This document shows, piece after piece, positions 1 through 6,275 of a stretch of 8,161 bases of DNA (the stretch's first letter is position 1; each line of letters begins with the position of its first letter). Source of the DNA: Methanomethylovorans sp. (GTDB lineage Archaea; Halobacteriota; Methanosarcinia; Methanosarcinales; Methanosarcinaceae); the NCBI GenBank assembly GCA_020854785.1, contig JAHFZE010000266.1, forward strand, positions 1-8,161, written 5' to 3'. The notes under the pieces are model-generated. The model was not told where the DNA came from. It saw only the letters and a program-made list of their open reading frames with translations, and ran no database searches. A program made the position numbers and the translations under genes.

Positions 1-310
1 ACAGCAGGAAAGAATGCTGGAGCAAATAAATGATACGATTTCATTTATAGAGTTTTCAATGATCGGGTCAGATGAGCCGAATGATGCGAACATCACGGCA
101 GAAATGCTGGCTGATGTAACCACACAACTGAAGGAAGCAAAAACACTGGTAGAGAACGCAGAAGATGAAAAGGATCTCAAAGAAGCAACGGAAATGGTCC
201 ATTCAGCAATGGAAGAAATTGAGATCGGACCGAACAAGAAGAGCGGAATGGAACCAAGGCCAATGGGCAAACCAGGAATGTCCTCCAGAAAGGATCTGTG
301 CCATCCATAA
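1..310 (+). CDS. C-terminal fragment of an unrecognised helical protein (5' end outside window)
   Basis: The reading frame is already open at the left edge (codons from base 2 read Q-Q-E-R before the first internal Met at base 14) and ends in TAA at 308-310, so this is probably the 3' end of a longer gene. What is visible is about 100 residues, rich in Glu, Asp, Lys, Ala and Met and predicted by eye to be largely helical or coiled-coil. It is followed by a flexible tail with Gly/Pro/Met-containing repeats (SGMEPRPMGKPGM). I do not recognise the family. Methanogens encode many secreted or surface proteins with acidic helices and Gly/Pro/Met-rich tails, but no signal peptide or membrane segment can be judged without the 5' part. 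The last residues (SSRKDLCHP) differ in character from what precedes and could reflect a frameshifted end. The next gene on this strand is about 665 bases away, so no operon link is apparent. Confidence 0.5.
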   Translation, partial: QQERMLEQINDTISFIEFSMIGSDEPNDANITAEMLADVTTQLKEAKTLVENAEDEKDLKEATEMVHSAMEEIEIGPNKKSGMEPRPMGKPGMSSRKDLCHP

Positions 311-889
311 ATCTTAGAGAAAGTAGAAAACTAAGTAAAAGGGATAGGCCCTTGCACGGGATCCCCTCACAAGGCATCCATCACATCATCCAACAAATAT
401 TCTATAACGCTGATTCGATAGAAGACCTCACCGCTCAAAGGAATAGCTTGCATTGACTGTTCACAGCAGTGAATGAAGAGCTGGGTTTTGAACTCCTATG
501 GATGTAGCCAGACCTTAAATGCCTGGAATGAAAGACCATACCAGATAAGGACCTTCTCAGACATCTGAGATAGGAAATCAGAGTAACGGGCAGTCGCCAA
601 TGAAAGGCTATGACCCCGGATAATGGATGCCACCGGGAAGAAAACGGAAGAAATGCAAGGTAATTCAGATGATGCGGGTATCTTTTATAAGAAAAAGTTT
701 TCTTGGAGTATTTTTCCAGTTGAGAAAAAAGGCTATAATGTGCCCAGAAAGGAAGAATACGTTCCATTCTCCCTGTTTTTTTATGCTCATGTGCTGAAAT
801 ATACCGATACTAAGTGGCCTAAGAACTTGAAGATCACTGCTTTTTTGAGAAAAGGCTGGACATGAAGCATTTAATGCCGTATGAATTCA

Positions 890-935
890 TTAATATAGAA
901 AGAATAATTTTATCTTCATGCAGATGTTAATATAG
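890..935 (+). promoter_or_regulatory. Candidate TATA elements of the glnA-GNAT unit (two TTAATATAG copies)
   Basis: The nine bases TTAATATAG occur twice, at 890-898 and 927-935, in an AT-rich stretch directly upstream of glnA. Either could act as an archaeal TATA box, with transcription starting roughly 25 bases downstream. The first would give a leader of about 55 bases and the second one of about 18 bases, still including the Shine-Dalgarno site. No clear BRE could be assigned. This is a motif-based guess; there are no transcript data. Confidence 0.3.
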
Positions 936-965
936 CTCAAGCAATTGCAGTACATGCTGCCGGAC

Positions 966-970
966 AGGAG
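966..970 (+). promoter_or_regulatory. Ribosome binding site of glnA
   Basis: AGGAG lies five bases before the ATG at 976 and continues as AGGAGATCC, a good match to the complement of the archaeal 16S rRNA 3' end. This fixes the start of glnA, and the start also agrees with family alignment because Arg62 falls at the expected position. Confidence 0.7.
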
Positions 971-975
971 ATCCA

Positions 976-2304
976 ATGATCATCAAGAGCGAAAACGATG
1001 TTCTAAAAGCCATTGAAGAACACAATGTAAAGTTCATAAGACTACAGTTCACAGATATACAGGGTGTTGTCAAGGACGTGGAAATACCTGTGACCCAGAT
1101 CAAAAAAGCTCTGACCACAGGCATAAGCTTTGACGGCTCTTCGATAGAGGGATTTGTCAGGATATACGAATCTGACATGCTGCTTAAACCTGATGTAACA
1201 ACATTTGCACTACTTCCCTGGAATAACGGTAAAGGGCAGGTGGCGCGCATTATCTGCGATGTGTACCAGCCAAATGGTGAGCCTTTCAAAGGTGATCCCC
1301 GCTATGTACTGAAAAAAGTTACAGAAAGAGCTGCAGAGATGGGTTTTACTTTGAACGTAGGGCCTGAGATGGAGTTCTTCCTTTTCGAAAAAGAGAATGG
1401 TAAAGCTACGACCCTACCTCATGACTATGGAAGCTACTTTGAGTTTGCACCCACGGACATTGCTGAAGATATCAGACGTGAGATCGTCCTTGCACTCATG
1501 GACCTTAATTTTGATATCGAAGCCTCCCATCATGAAGTTGCCTTCGGCCAGCATGAGATAGACTTCAAGTATGGGGACGCATTAACTATGGCTGATAATG
1601 TGGTCACTTTCAAGTACATGGCCAGGACGATAGCTAAAATAAATGGGTTACATGCCACTTTTATGCCAAAACCAATAGCTACGGTGAATGGTTCGGGTAT
1701 GCATGTCAACCTGTCCCTGTCAAAGGATGGTAAGAACGCTTTCTACGATCCGGATGCTGAAATGGAGATCAGTGATACAGCAAGATATTTCATCGCCGGT
1801 GTCCTGAACCATATAAAAGCTATCACGTGCATAGCCAATCCCATTGTGAACTCATACAAACGGATCATTCCCGGATATGAGGCACCTGTATACATCGCAT
1901 GGTCCGGTGCTAATCGTAGTTCTCTTCTGCGCATACCTGTTGCAAGAGGCAGCAGTACTCGCGTGGAACTAAGAAGTCCTGATCCATCCTGTAACCCATA
2001 TCTTACCTTCGCTGCTATACTGGCATCTGGTCTGGAAGGCATACAAAATAAGATTGTTCCAAAACATTATGTTGATTATAATATTTTTGACCTTAGTGTC
2101 AAAGAGCGTGCCGAAGAGGGTATTGAAAGTCTGCCAGGCACCCTCAATGAGAGTGCAAACTACTTTGAGCAGGACGAGTTGCTCAAGAAGATATTGGGCA
2201 CGCATGTACATGACAATATACTCAGACTTGCGAGAGCAGAATGGGATGAATATAAAAAGCAGGTACATGGATGGGAGATCGAACGATATCTTAACGTCAC
2301 TTGA
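976..2304 (+). CDS. glnA: Glutamine synthetase, type I (GSI-alpha), complete
   Basis: This cytoplasmic dodecameric enzyme makes glutamine from glutamate, ammonium and ATP. The 442-residue length is typical of GSI-alpha. Family motifs appear in order: DGSSIEGF (53-60), the metal-ligand GPEMEFF (129-135), HHEVAFGQHEID (185-196), NGSGMH (238-243), the NSYKR...PGYEAP flap region (292-304, flap Glu302), NRSSLLRIP (313-321) and RVELRSPDPSCNPYL (329-343). Arg62 sits where Bacillus-type enzymes have the arginine needed for glutamine feedback inhibition. The NLYDLP adenylylation site of GSI-beta enzymes is replaced by NIFDL (Phe371), so control by adenylylation is not possible. The residue before GQHEID is Phe190, where many relatives have Pro. 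Its stop (TGATG) overlaps the next gene's start by one base, which implies co-transcription with the GNAT gene. A second glnA lies at the other end of the window; which one corresponds to glnA1 or glnA2 of other methanogens cannot be settled here. Confidence 0.97.
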   Translation: MIIKSENDVLKAIEEHNVKFIRLQFTDIQGVVKDVEIPVTQIKKALTTGISFDGSSIEGFVRIYESDMLLKPDVTTFALLPWNNGKGQVARIICDVYQPNGEPFKGDPRYVLKKVTERAAEMGFTLNVGPEMEFFLFEKENGKATTLPHDYGSYFEFAPTDIAEDIRREIVLALMDLNFDIEASHHEVAFGQHEIDFKYGDALTMADNVVTFKYMARTIAKINGLHATFMPKPIATVNGSGMHVNLSLSKDGKNAFYDPDAEMEISDTARYFIAGVLNHIKAITCIANPIVNSYKRIIPGYEAPVYIAWSGANRSSLLRIPVARGSSTRVELRSPDPSCNPYLTFAAILASGLEGIQNKIVPKHYVDYNIFDLSVKERAEEGIESLPGTLNESANYFEQDELLKKILGTHVHDNILRLARAEWDEYKKQVHGWEIERYLNVT

Positions 2305-2807
2305 TGCCGGAAACTAAGATCAGAAAGGCCCGGCAGGAAGATCATAGTTCTCTCTGCCGGTTCATAGAAATTGTGGACAATGAGTTTTGCCCGCCCCTCA
2401 GCATGAGAGGAAATGGTATAGAGAAAAGGGTATGGGAATGTCTTACTGGTAAGCACTCCTATTATTTGATCGCAGAGGATCATAGTGGTCCATACGATAT
2501 ATTAGGAACTGTCATTGGTGTTATTGGCTGCAACAAGTTCTGGAGAAAAGAGAATGACGCATACATCAACCTCATGTGTGTGCATCCTCTTCAAAGAAAA
2601 AAAGGTATAAGTAGAGCATTGTGTCAGGAACTTGAAAGAGAGCTCATGAATGACGGTATAAAAAAATTATACGTTTGCACCTGGTCCACCAATGACGCTG
2701 CTATGAGGTTCTACGGATCTAATGGGTTCATCCCATACTGTATAATGAAGAACGACAGAGGCAACAGAGTGGATACCATCCACTACAGGAAAACATTCCA
2801 GTCATGA
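2304..2807 (+). CDS. GNAT-family N-acetyltransferase, translationally coupled to glnA
   Basis: This is predicted to transfer an acetyl group from acetyl-CoA to an unknown amine substrate. The 167 residues fit a single GNAT domain. Motif A is clear: the strand INLMCVHP (88-95) leads into QRKKGIS (97-103), the pyrophosphate-binding loop, and a following helix. Motif B is STNDAAMRFYGSNGF (128-142), with the Tyr137 position often used as general acid. There is no signal peptide or membrane segment. I chose ATG 2304, whose A is the last base of the glnA TGA; a TTG one codon upstream (2301) is possible but less likely. No strong Shine-Dalgarno is visible, so translation probably depends on ribosomes finishing glnA. 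The operon position suggests a role linked to glutamine synthetase, either modifying the enzyme or acetylating a glutamate analogue or other amine, but the substrate cannot be read from sequence. Confidence 0.85.
   Translation: MPETKIRKARQEDHSSLCRFIEIVDNEFCPPLSMRGNGIEKRVWECLTGKHSYYLIAEDHSGPYDILGTVIGVIGCNKFWRKENDAYINLMCVHPLQRKKGISRALCQELERELMNDGIKKLYVCTWSTNDAAMRFYGSNGFIPYCIMKNDRGNRVDTIHYRKTFQS
2330..2360 (+). repeat. Inverted repeat inside the 5' part of the GNAT gene
   Basis: CCGGCAG (2330-2336) and CTGCCGG (2354-2360) are perfect complements. With a G-U pair, one mismatch and three further inner pairs (2339-2341 with 2349-2351) the stem could reach about 11 pairs. It starts 26 bases after the GNAT start codon. 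It may be chance in coding DNA, or an mRNA hairpin affecting read-through or stability between glnA and the GNAT gene. Confidence 0.35.
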
Positions 2808-2899
2808 CATCTGAATGGGATATGTTTGGTAGGAGATAAATTCCCTAAAAATAGGATCTCTGATAGCAATACCTTTATCCTGCAAGCCGTCTTATCCCA

Positions 2900-2980
2900 A
2901 TGGCTGCATCAAAGAATGGATATACGGTGTCTATCAGCATGGTTAGGAACGACGAGGAAGAGGATAGACACCGCAGCCAT
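2900..2980. repeat. Interrupted inverted repeat between convergent operons; possible terminator or small RNA
   Basis: Two nested arms pair: ATGGCTG (2900-2906) with CAGCCAT (2974-2980), and CGGTGTCTATC (2925-2935) with GATAGACACCG (2963-2973). Together this is 18 perfect pairs, with an 18-base bulge on the left and a 27-base loop. On the + strand the structure is followed by a T-rich stretch (about 2990-3025), which fits a terminator for the glnA-GNAT transcript reaching into the end of the convergent gene. The size and arrangement would also suit a structured small RNA. The pairing is seen directly; the function is inferred. Confidence 0.45.
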
Positions 2981-2992
2981 AAAAGGGATTTG

Positions 2993-4015
2993 TTATATTT
3001 TCTCCTGTTTTCTTGTAATTTTCTTACCTGAGAGCTTCTCTACAGCCTGTATGTCCACATCAGGCCCTATAGAGAGCAAACCATTTTCAATTGCACTTTG
3101 TACAACTGTCTGCCCGGCAGTACTGCGTGTGATCAGTGCAGTATAGCCTTTAGGACTGCCCACTGAACCCGCAGACAGATCTGAACCAATAGCAGTAAAG
3201 TCAGTACACACCCTGCAACCTGGCCTTACACAATCATCGACATCTTTTAAAGGTATGGCTATGAAGCTACCGTCTTTTATGGTGATCTCAAGCTTCCCTT
3301 TTACATCAAAGTGAACTATGTCCAGCGGTTGGATGCTGCGTTCTCTGATCAGTTTGTCCTCTATAAGTTTCCCGTAGTCGAAGGTCTCTGTACAGAAAAG
3401 GCCGATGACCAGACGTATGGAGCGCCTGAATGGCCTTAAGAGGTCATGATCGCTGTCAAGCATTTTTCTGACAGCCTGCACCACACAGGGCACACCCACA
3501 ACTGCAACATTCCTGTACTTACGGGTTATGACTGCCTCCTTCAGAGAAGAGACCAGTGGCACCCACCAGTTATAACGGCTTCCTGCCTGATTGATAAGCA
3601 CATCTTCCGATGTGATGACAGTGGACGATGGTTTAAGGGTCCATGAATCCTCTTCCACTGTGACCACTGCGTCGATCATACCTTGTTCAAGAGCATTCAC
3701 CAGGATAGCGGTGACAGCCCCTCCACTCTGTTTTCCAGGGATAGGGATATCGGCCTTTGCAGAAAAGATATCCAGATACTCTCCCAACACCTCGGTAGGT
3801 GAGGGATCGAGCCTGGGACAGGTAGCATAACATGCACCACATGGGACTCCATCAGTTACTTCCTTACAGTATCCATTGTTGAAGGGACTTATGGATTCTT
3901 CCCCAGTCTTGAAAAATATGGCATCTGCCGGACACACTGCCACACATGCACCACAAGCAGCGCATATGCCTGTGTCCCAGACCTCAGCCTTAAGATCGAG
4001 ATAATTTTTACCCAT
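2993..4015 (-). CDS. FrhB/FpoF-family iron-sulfur flavoprotein, putative F420H2-oxidising subunit of glutamate synthase
   Basis: The 340-residue protein belongs to the coenzyme F420 hydrogenase/dehydrogenase beta family, whose members carry flavin and [4Fe-4S] clusters and pass electrons between F420 and a partner. N-terminal ferredoxin motifs are C18-x2-C21-x2-C24-x3-C28-P and C50-x8-C59-x2-C62-x3-C66-P, like the two clusters of FpoF. Next come the family signatures GKQSGGAVTAIL (94-105), GVPCVVQAVRK (174-184, Cys177) and CVRPGCRVCTDF...SAGSVG (262-286, Cys262, 267, 270). I chose ATG 4015 because GGAGTGAT precedes it at good spacing; ATG 4030, overlapping the previous gene, would add five residues and has a poorer site. 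It is the last gene of the glutamate synthase operon, five bases after the GXGXG subunit stop. No GltD-like NAD(P)H subunit is present, so it is the obvious candidate for electron input. The donor (F420H2) is inferred; ferredoxin or another carrier remains possible. Confidence 0.85.
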   Translation of the reverse strand: MGKNYLDLKAEVWDTGICAACGACVAVCPADAIFFKTGEESISPFNNGYCKEVTDGVPCGACYATCPRLDPSPTEVLGEYLDIFSAKADIPIPGKQSGGAVTAILVNALEQGMIDAVVTVEEDSWTLKPSSTVITSEDVLINQAGSRYNWWVPLVSSLKEAVITRKYRNVAVVGVPCVVQAVRKMLDSDHDLLRPFRRSIRLVIGLFCTETFDYGKLIEDKLIRERSIQPLDIVHFDVKGKLEITIKDGSFIAIPLKDVDDCVRPGCRVCTDFTAIGSDLSAGSVGSPKGYTALITRSTAGQTVVQSAIENGLLSIGPDVDIQAVEKLSGKKITRKQEKI

Positions 4016-4020
4016 TTCAA

Positions 4021-4761
4021 TCACTCCCATGTGTATTTACCAGCAAACGGCCTGCTGCTCGAAGGCACTATACGCGTATAGTTAGTATCCATCAGAGGAA
4101 CCGGATCTATATCGAACCTTGAACAGAAGTCCTCTATTACCGGCGACAAACGTTTAAGGTCGCTTTCAGTGAACTCTGTTTTTATAGCACCCACTCCCAG
4201 AAGCCTGTCTGACACATTTCCACGGATCACGATCTCTCCCCCGTGTATACCACTGCCGATACCTCTGTCCTCCATAAGTGGCTGTGAACCCATGCCAAGG
4301 ACCAATATAAGACCTCCTGCCATGTATTCACCAAGGAATGCATGAGAAGTGCCACCGATCACCAGCATTGGCTTTTTAGATTCGTATTCTTTCATGTGTA
4401 TACCGCCCCGGTATCCTATGTTATTCCGGACGTACACCTTTCCGCCACGCATACTATGAGCTACAGCATCACCAGCACTACCATGGACGATGATCATTCC
4501 CCCGTCCATGGTGTTCCCGGGAGCATGTTCACAATCCCCGTGAACAGTGCACTCGGGTCCGTTCATGAACATACAGAGATCACCACCCGGAATACCATTG
4601 ATAGTGATCTTCACATCACCTCTAAGACCATTGGCTATAAAACGCTGTCCAAGTACATTGTTTATCTCTATTTCCTTAACTCCGGCAGCTACGGCCTGTC
4701 GGATCTGCTTATTGAGTGGAGTGTAATGCATACCTTTTGCATCAATGACCAGCTTTTCCAT
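4021..4761 (-). CDS. Glutamate synthase GXGXG subunit (GltB domain 3 / FwdC-like)
   Basis: This 246-residue protein corresponds to the C-terminal beta-helix domain of bacterial GltB, encoded separately in archaea and related to subunit C of formylmethanofuran dehydrogenase. The glycine-rich repeats run through most of the chain, for example INGIPGGDLCMFMNG (54-68), GNTMDGGMIIVHGSAGD (82-98), MRGGKVYVRNNIGYRGG (104-120), GEYMAGGLILVLGMG (144-158) and GIHGGEIVIRGNVSD (171-185). In bacterial GltB this domain is structural and holds the amidotransferase and FMN domains together across the ammonia tunnel; the same is expected here. The start ATG lies two bases after the TAA of the FMN subunit, with GGTGGGGG from the end of that gene as its Shine-Dalgarno site, so the two are co-translated. 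Context with the glutaminase and FMN subunits argues against a formylmethanofuran dehydrogenase role. Confidence 0.92.
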   Translation of the reverse strand: MEKLVIDAKGMHYTPLNKQIRQAVAAGVKEIEINNVLGQRFIANGLRGDVKITINGIPGGDLCMFMNGPECTVHGDCEHAPGNTMDGGMIIVHGSAGDAVAHSMRGGKVYVRNNIGYRGGIHMKEYESKKPMLVIGGTSHAFLGEYMAGGLILVLGMGSQPLMEDRGIGSGIHGGEIVIRGNVSDRLLGVGAIKTEFTESDLKRLSPVIEDFCSRFDIDPVPLMDTNYTRIVPSSSRPFAGKYTWE

Positions 4762-4763
4762 CT

Positions 4764-6275
4764 TTATGCCCCCACCGGCTCGACGTTCAGCACTTTCAGC
4801 ATGCCTTCATCCAGCATATATCCACGCAAACGTTCGCGGTTACCCCTAAGACTTTCGATGCTGTTTAAACCCGCAGCACCCATCAGTTCACTGAGTTCCA
4901 GTGTCCAGGCATGGATAAGGTTCGCAACGTTCCTTCCCCCTATCTCGGGATCTATACGGTCTACCAGGTCCTGCCTTTGGGTGGCTATGCCCCAGGGACA
5001 CAGACCACGGTAGCAATTGCCACACACCCGGCATCCGAGAGCTATAAGGGAAGCTGTTCCAATATATACTGCATCCGCCCCCAGAGCAATGGATTTTGCA
5101 AGGTCTGCACTGTTGCGTATGCCTCCGCTGGCAATGATGGAAACCTCATTCCTTACACCCTGATCGTTCAACTTGTGATCGACAGCAGCTATAGCTGCTT
5201 CTATGGGTATGCCTACATTGTCCCTGAACACCTTGGGAGCTGCACCTGTCCCGCCACGGAAACCATCTATTACAACGGCATCTGCTGACGAACGCGCTAT
5301 ACCTGCAGCTATGGCGGCTACGTTATGCACAGCTGCGATCTTCACGAACACCGGCTTCTTCCACTCTGTAGCTTCCTTAAGGCTCCGGACTAGTTGCGCC
5401 AGATCCTCTATACTATAAATATCATGATGAGGTGCCGGACTTATAGCGTCTGAGCCAAGTGGGATCATACGGGTACAGGACACATCAACACATACTTTTT
5501 CACCTGGAAGGTGACCGCCTATACCCGGCTTTGCGCCCTGTCCGATCTTGATCTCAATTGCTGCGCCCCTTTCAAGATAATCGATATCAACACCGAACCT
5601 CCCCGAGGCCACCTGAACGATCGTGTGGTCCTGATACGGATGCAGAGACCTATGCATTCCGCCTTCGCCCGTGCCCATGAAAGTACCCATTTCTGTCACT
5701 GCCTTTGCAAGACTTAGCTGGGTATTTAGACTGATAGCTCCGTAACTCATGTGACCTATCATGATGGGTGTTTCAAGCTTCAGGTTAGGGGCAAGCTCCG
5801 TGACAAGTTCCACATCACCTTCATCGTTCTTTCTGAAATCAAGCCTTGAAGGCTTCTTACCAAGGTATGTGCGCAGCTCCATGGGCTCTCTCAGAGGATC
5901 GATGCTTGGGTTTGTAACCTGACAAGCGTCCAATACCAGCCTGTCGAAGATCACCGGATAATCAAGAGCATTACCCATACCTGCAAGGATTATCTTGCCG
6001 GTGCGGGCCTGATTGATGATATCCTCCCTGGCCTCAGCTGTCCACAGGGGATGACTGCGGTAATCCACGGGCCTCTCCTGAAGATTGATAGCATCTCTGG
6101 GACACATGGAAATACAACGGTGGCAGGCAGTGCATTTGCGGGAGTCTATAATGATCTTGTCGCCTTCCACCCTGTAAACACCATAGGAACAATTGTCCAC
6201 ACAGCGCATACACTGCATACAGTGATCATGGTCGATGCTTACCTTATACCGCAGAGGTACACTTCCCAGGGTCAT
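4764..6275 (-). CDS. gltB: Archaeal-type glutamate synthase, ferredoxin-FMN synthase subunit
   Basis: The 503-residue catalytic subunit reductively aminates 2-oxoglutarate to glutamate on FMN, using ammonia from the amidotransferase subunit. At the N-terminus are two [4Fe-4S] ferredoxin motifs: Cys19, 22, 25, 29 and Cys48, 51, 54, 58. The Glu_synthase FMN domain (about 130-470) shows MSYGAIS (176-182), GTGEGG (201-206), EIKIGQGAKPGIGG (241-254), SPAPHHDIYSIEDL (279-292), FRGGTGAAP (339-347) and ASGGIR (382-387). Cys415-x5-Cys421-x4-Cys426 matches the [3Fe-4S] ligands of bacterial GltB, and an extra Cys418 lies between them. Unlike bacterial GltB, the glutaminase and GXGXG domains are separate genes and the central domain is absent. 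The ATG overlaps the preceding stop as ATGA, with GGGAGGG upstream as Shine-Dalgarno. The fused ferredoxin domain probably receives electrons from the FrhB-like protein encoded last in the operon. Confidence 0.96.
   Translation of the reverse strand: MTLGSVPLRYKVSIDHDHCMQCMRCVDNCSYGVYRVEGDKIIIDSRKCTACHRCISMCPRDAINLQERPVDYRSHPLWTAEAREDIINQARTGKIILAGMGNALDYPVIFDRLVLDACQVTNPSIDPLREPMELRTYLGKKPSRLDFRKNDEGDVELVTELAPNLKLETPIMIGHMSYGAISLNTQLSLAKAVTEMGTFMGTGEGGMHRSLHPYQDHTIVQVASGRFGVDIDYLERGAAIEIKIGQGAKPGIGGHLPGEKVCVDVSCTRMIPLGSDAISPAPHHDIYSIEDLAQLVRSLKEATEWKKPVFVKIAAVHNVAAIAAGIARSSADAVVIDGFRGGTGAAPKVFRDNVGIPIEAAIAAVDHKLNDQGVRNEVSIIASGGIRNSADLAKSIALGADAVYIGTASLIALGCRVCGNCYRGLCPWGIATQRQDLVDRIDPEIGGRNVANLIHAWTLELSELMGAAGLNSIESLRGNRERLRGYMLDEGMLKVLNVEPVGA

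Larger units (their letters stand above)
311..975. other. Gene-poor intergenic region upstream of glnA
   Basis: I see no convincing protein or RNA gene in these 665 bases. The open frames present are short, lack Shine-Dalgarno sites and match no family I know. The region contains a 7+7 dyad (TCTCAGA-CA-TCTGAGA, 555-570), an AT-rich 7+7 dyad (AAGAAAA-AG-TTTTCTT, 689-704), a T7 run at 776-782, a TATA-like element at 731-740 followed by a GGAA-N7-TTCC motif, and two copies of TTAATATAG near the glnA start. One frame between about 223 and 603 reads as protein-like but is interrupted by TGA/TAG codons, so decayed coding sequence is possible. The right-hand end must hold the glnA promoter. Confidence 0.5.

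Noticed and set aside
484..502. tRNA T-loop-like GGTTTTGAACTCC in the upstream gap
   Set aside because: No acceptor, D or anticodon stems can be built around it.
435..767. 110-residue minus-strand open frame in the upstream gap
   Set aside because: Composition is not protein-like, there is no ribosome binding site and no family resemblance; most likely a chance frame.
623..865. 80-residue open frame in the gap upstream of glnA
   Set aside because: No Shine-Dalgarno site, no recognisable domain, and it runs through AT-rich, T-tract-containing DNA likely to be regulatory; not supported as a gene.
2826..3146. 106-residue plus-strand frame after the GNAT gene
   Set aside because: Half of it is antisense to the conserved FrhB-like gene and it has no recognisable domain.
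4015..4030. Earlier ATG (4028-4030) for the FrhB-like gene, overlapping the GXGXG subunit gene
   Set aside because: The ATG at 4013-4015 has a clear GGAGTGAT site at proper spacing and the extra five residues add no conserved motif, so the later start was chosen.
4021..4761. Subunit C of formylmethanofuran dehydrogenase as an alternative identity for the GXGXG gene
   Set aside because: The two families share the beta-helix fold, but the flanking glutaminase and FMN-synthase genes in one operon make the glutamate synthase assignment much more likely.
4342..5013. Long plus-strand frame of 223 codons opposite the glutamate synthase genes
   Set aside because: It is antisense to two strongly conserved genes; the length reflects the codon composition of the real genes on the other strand.
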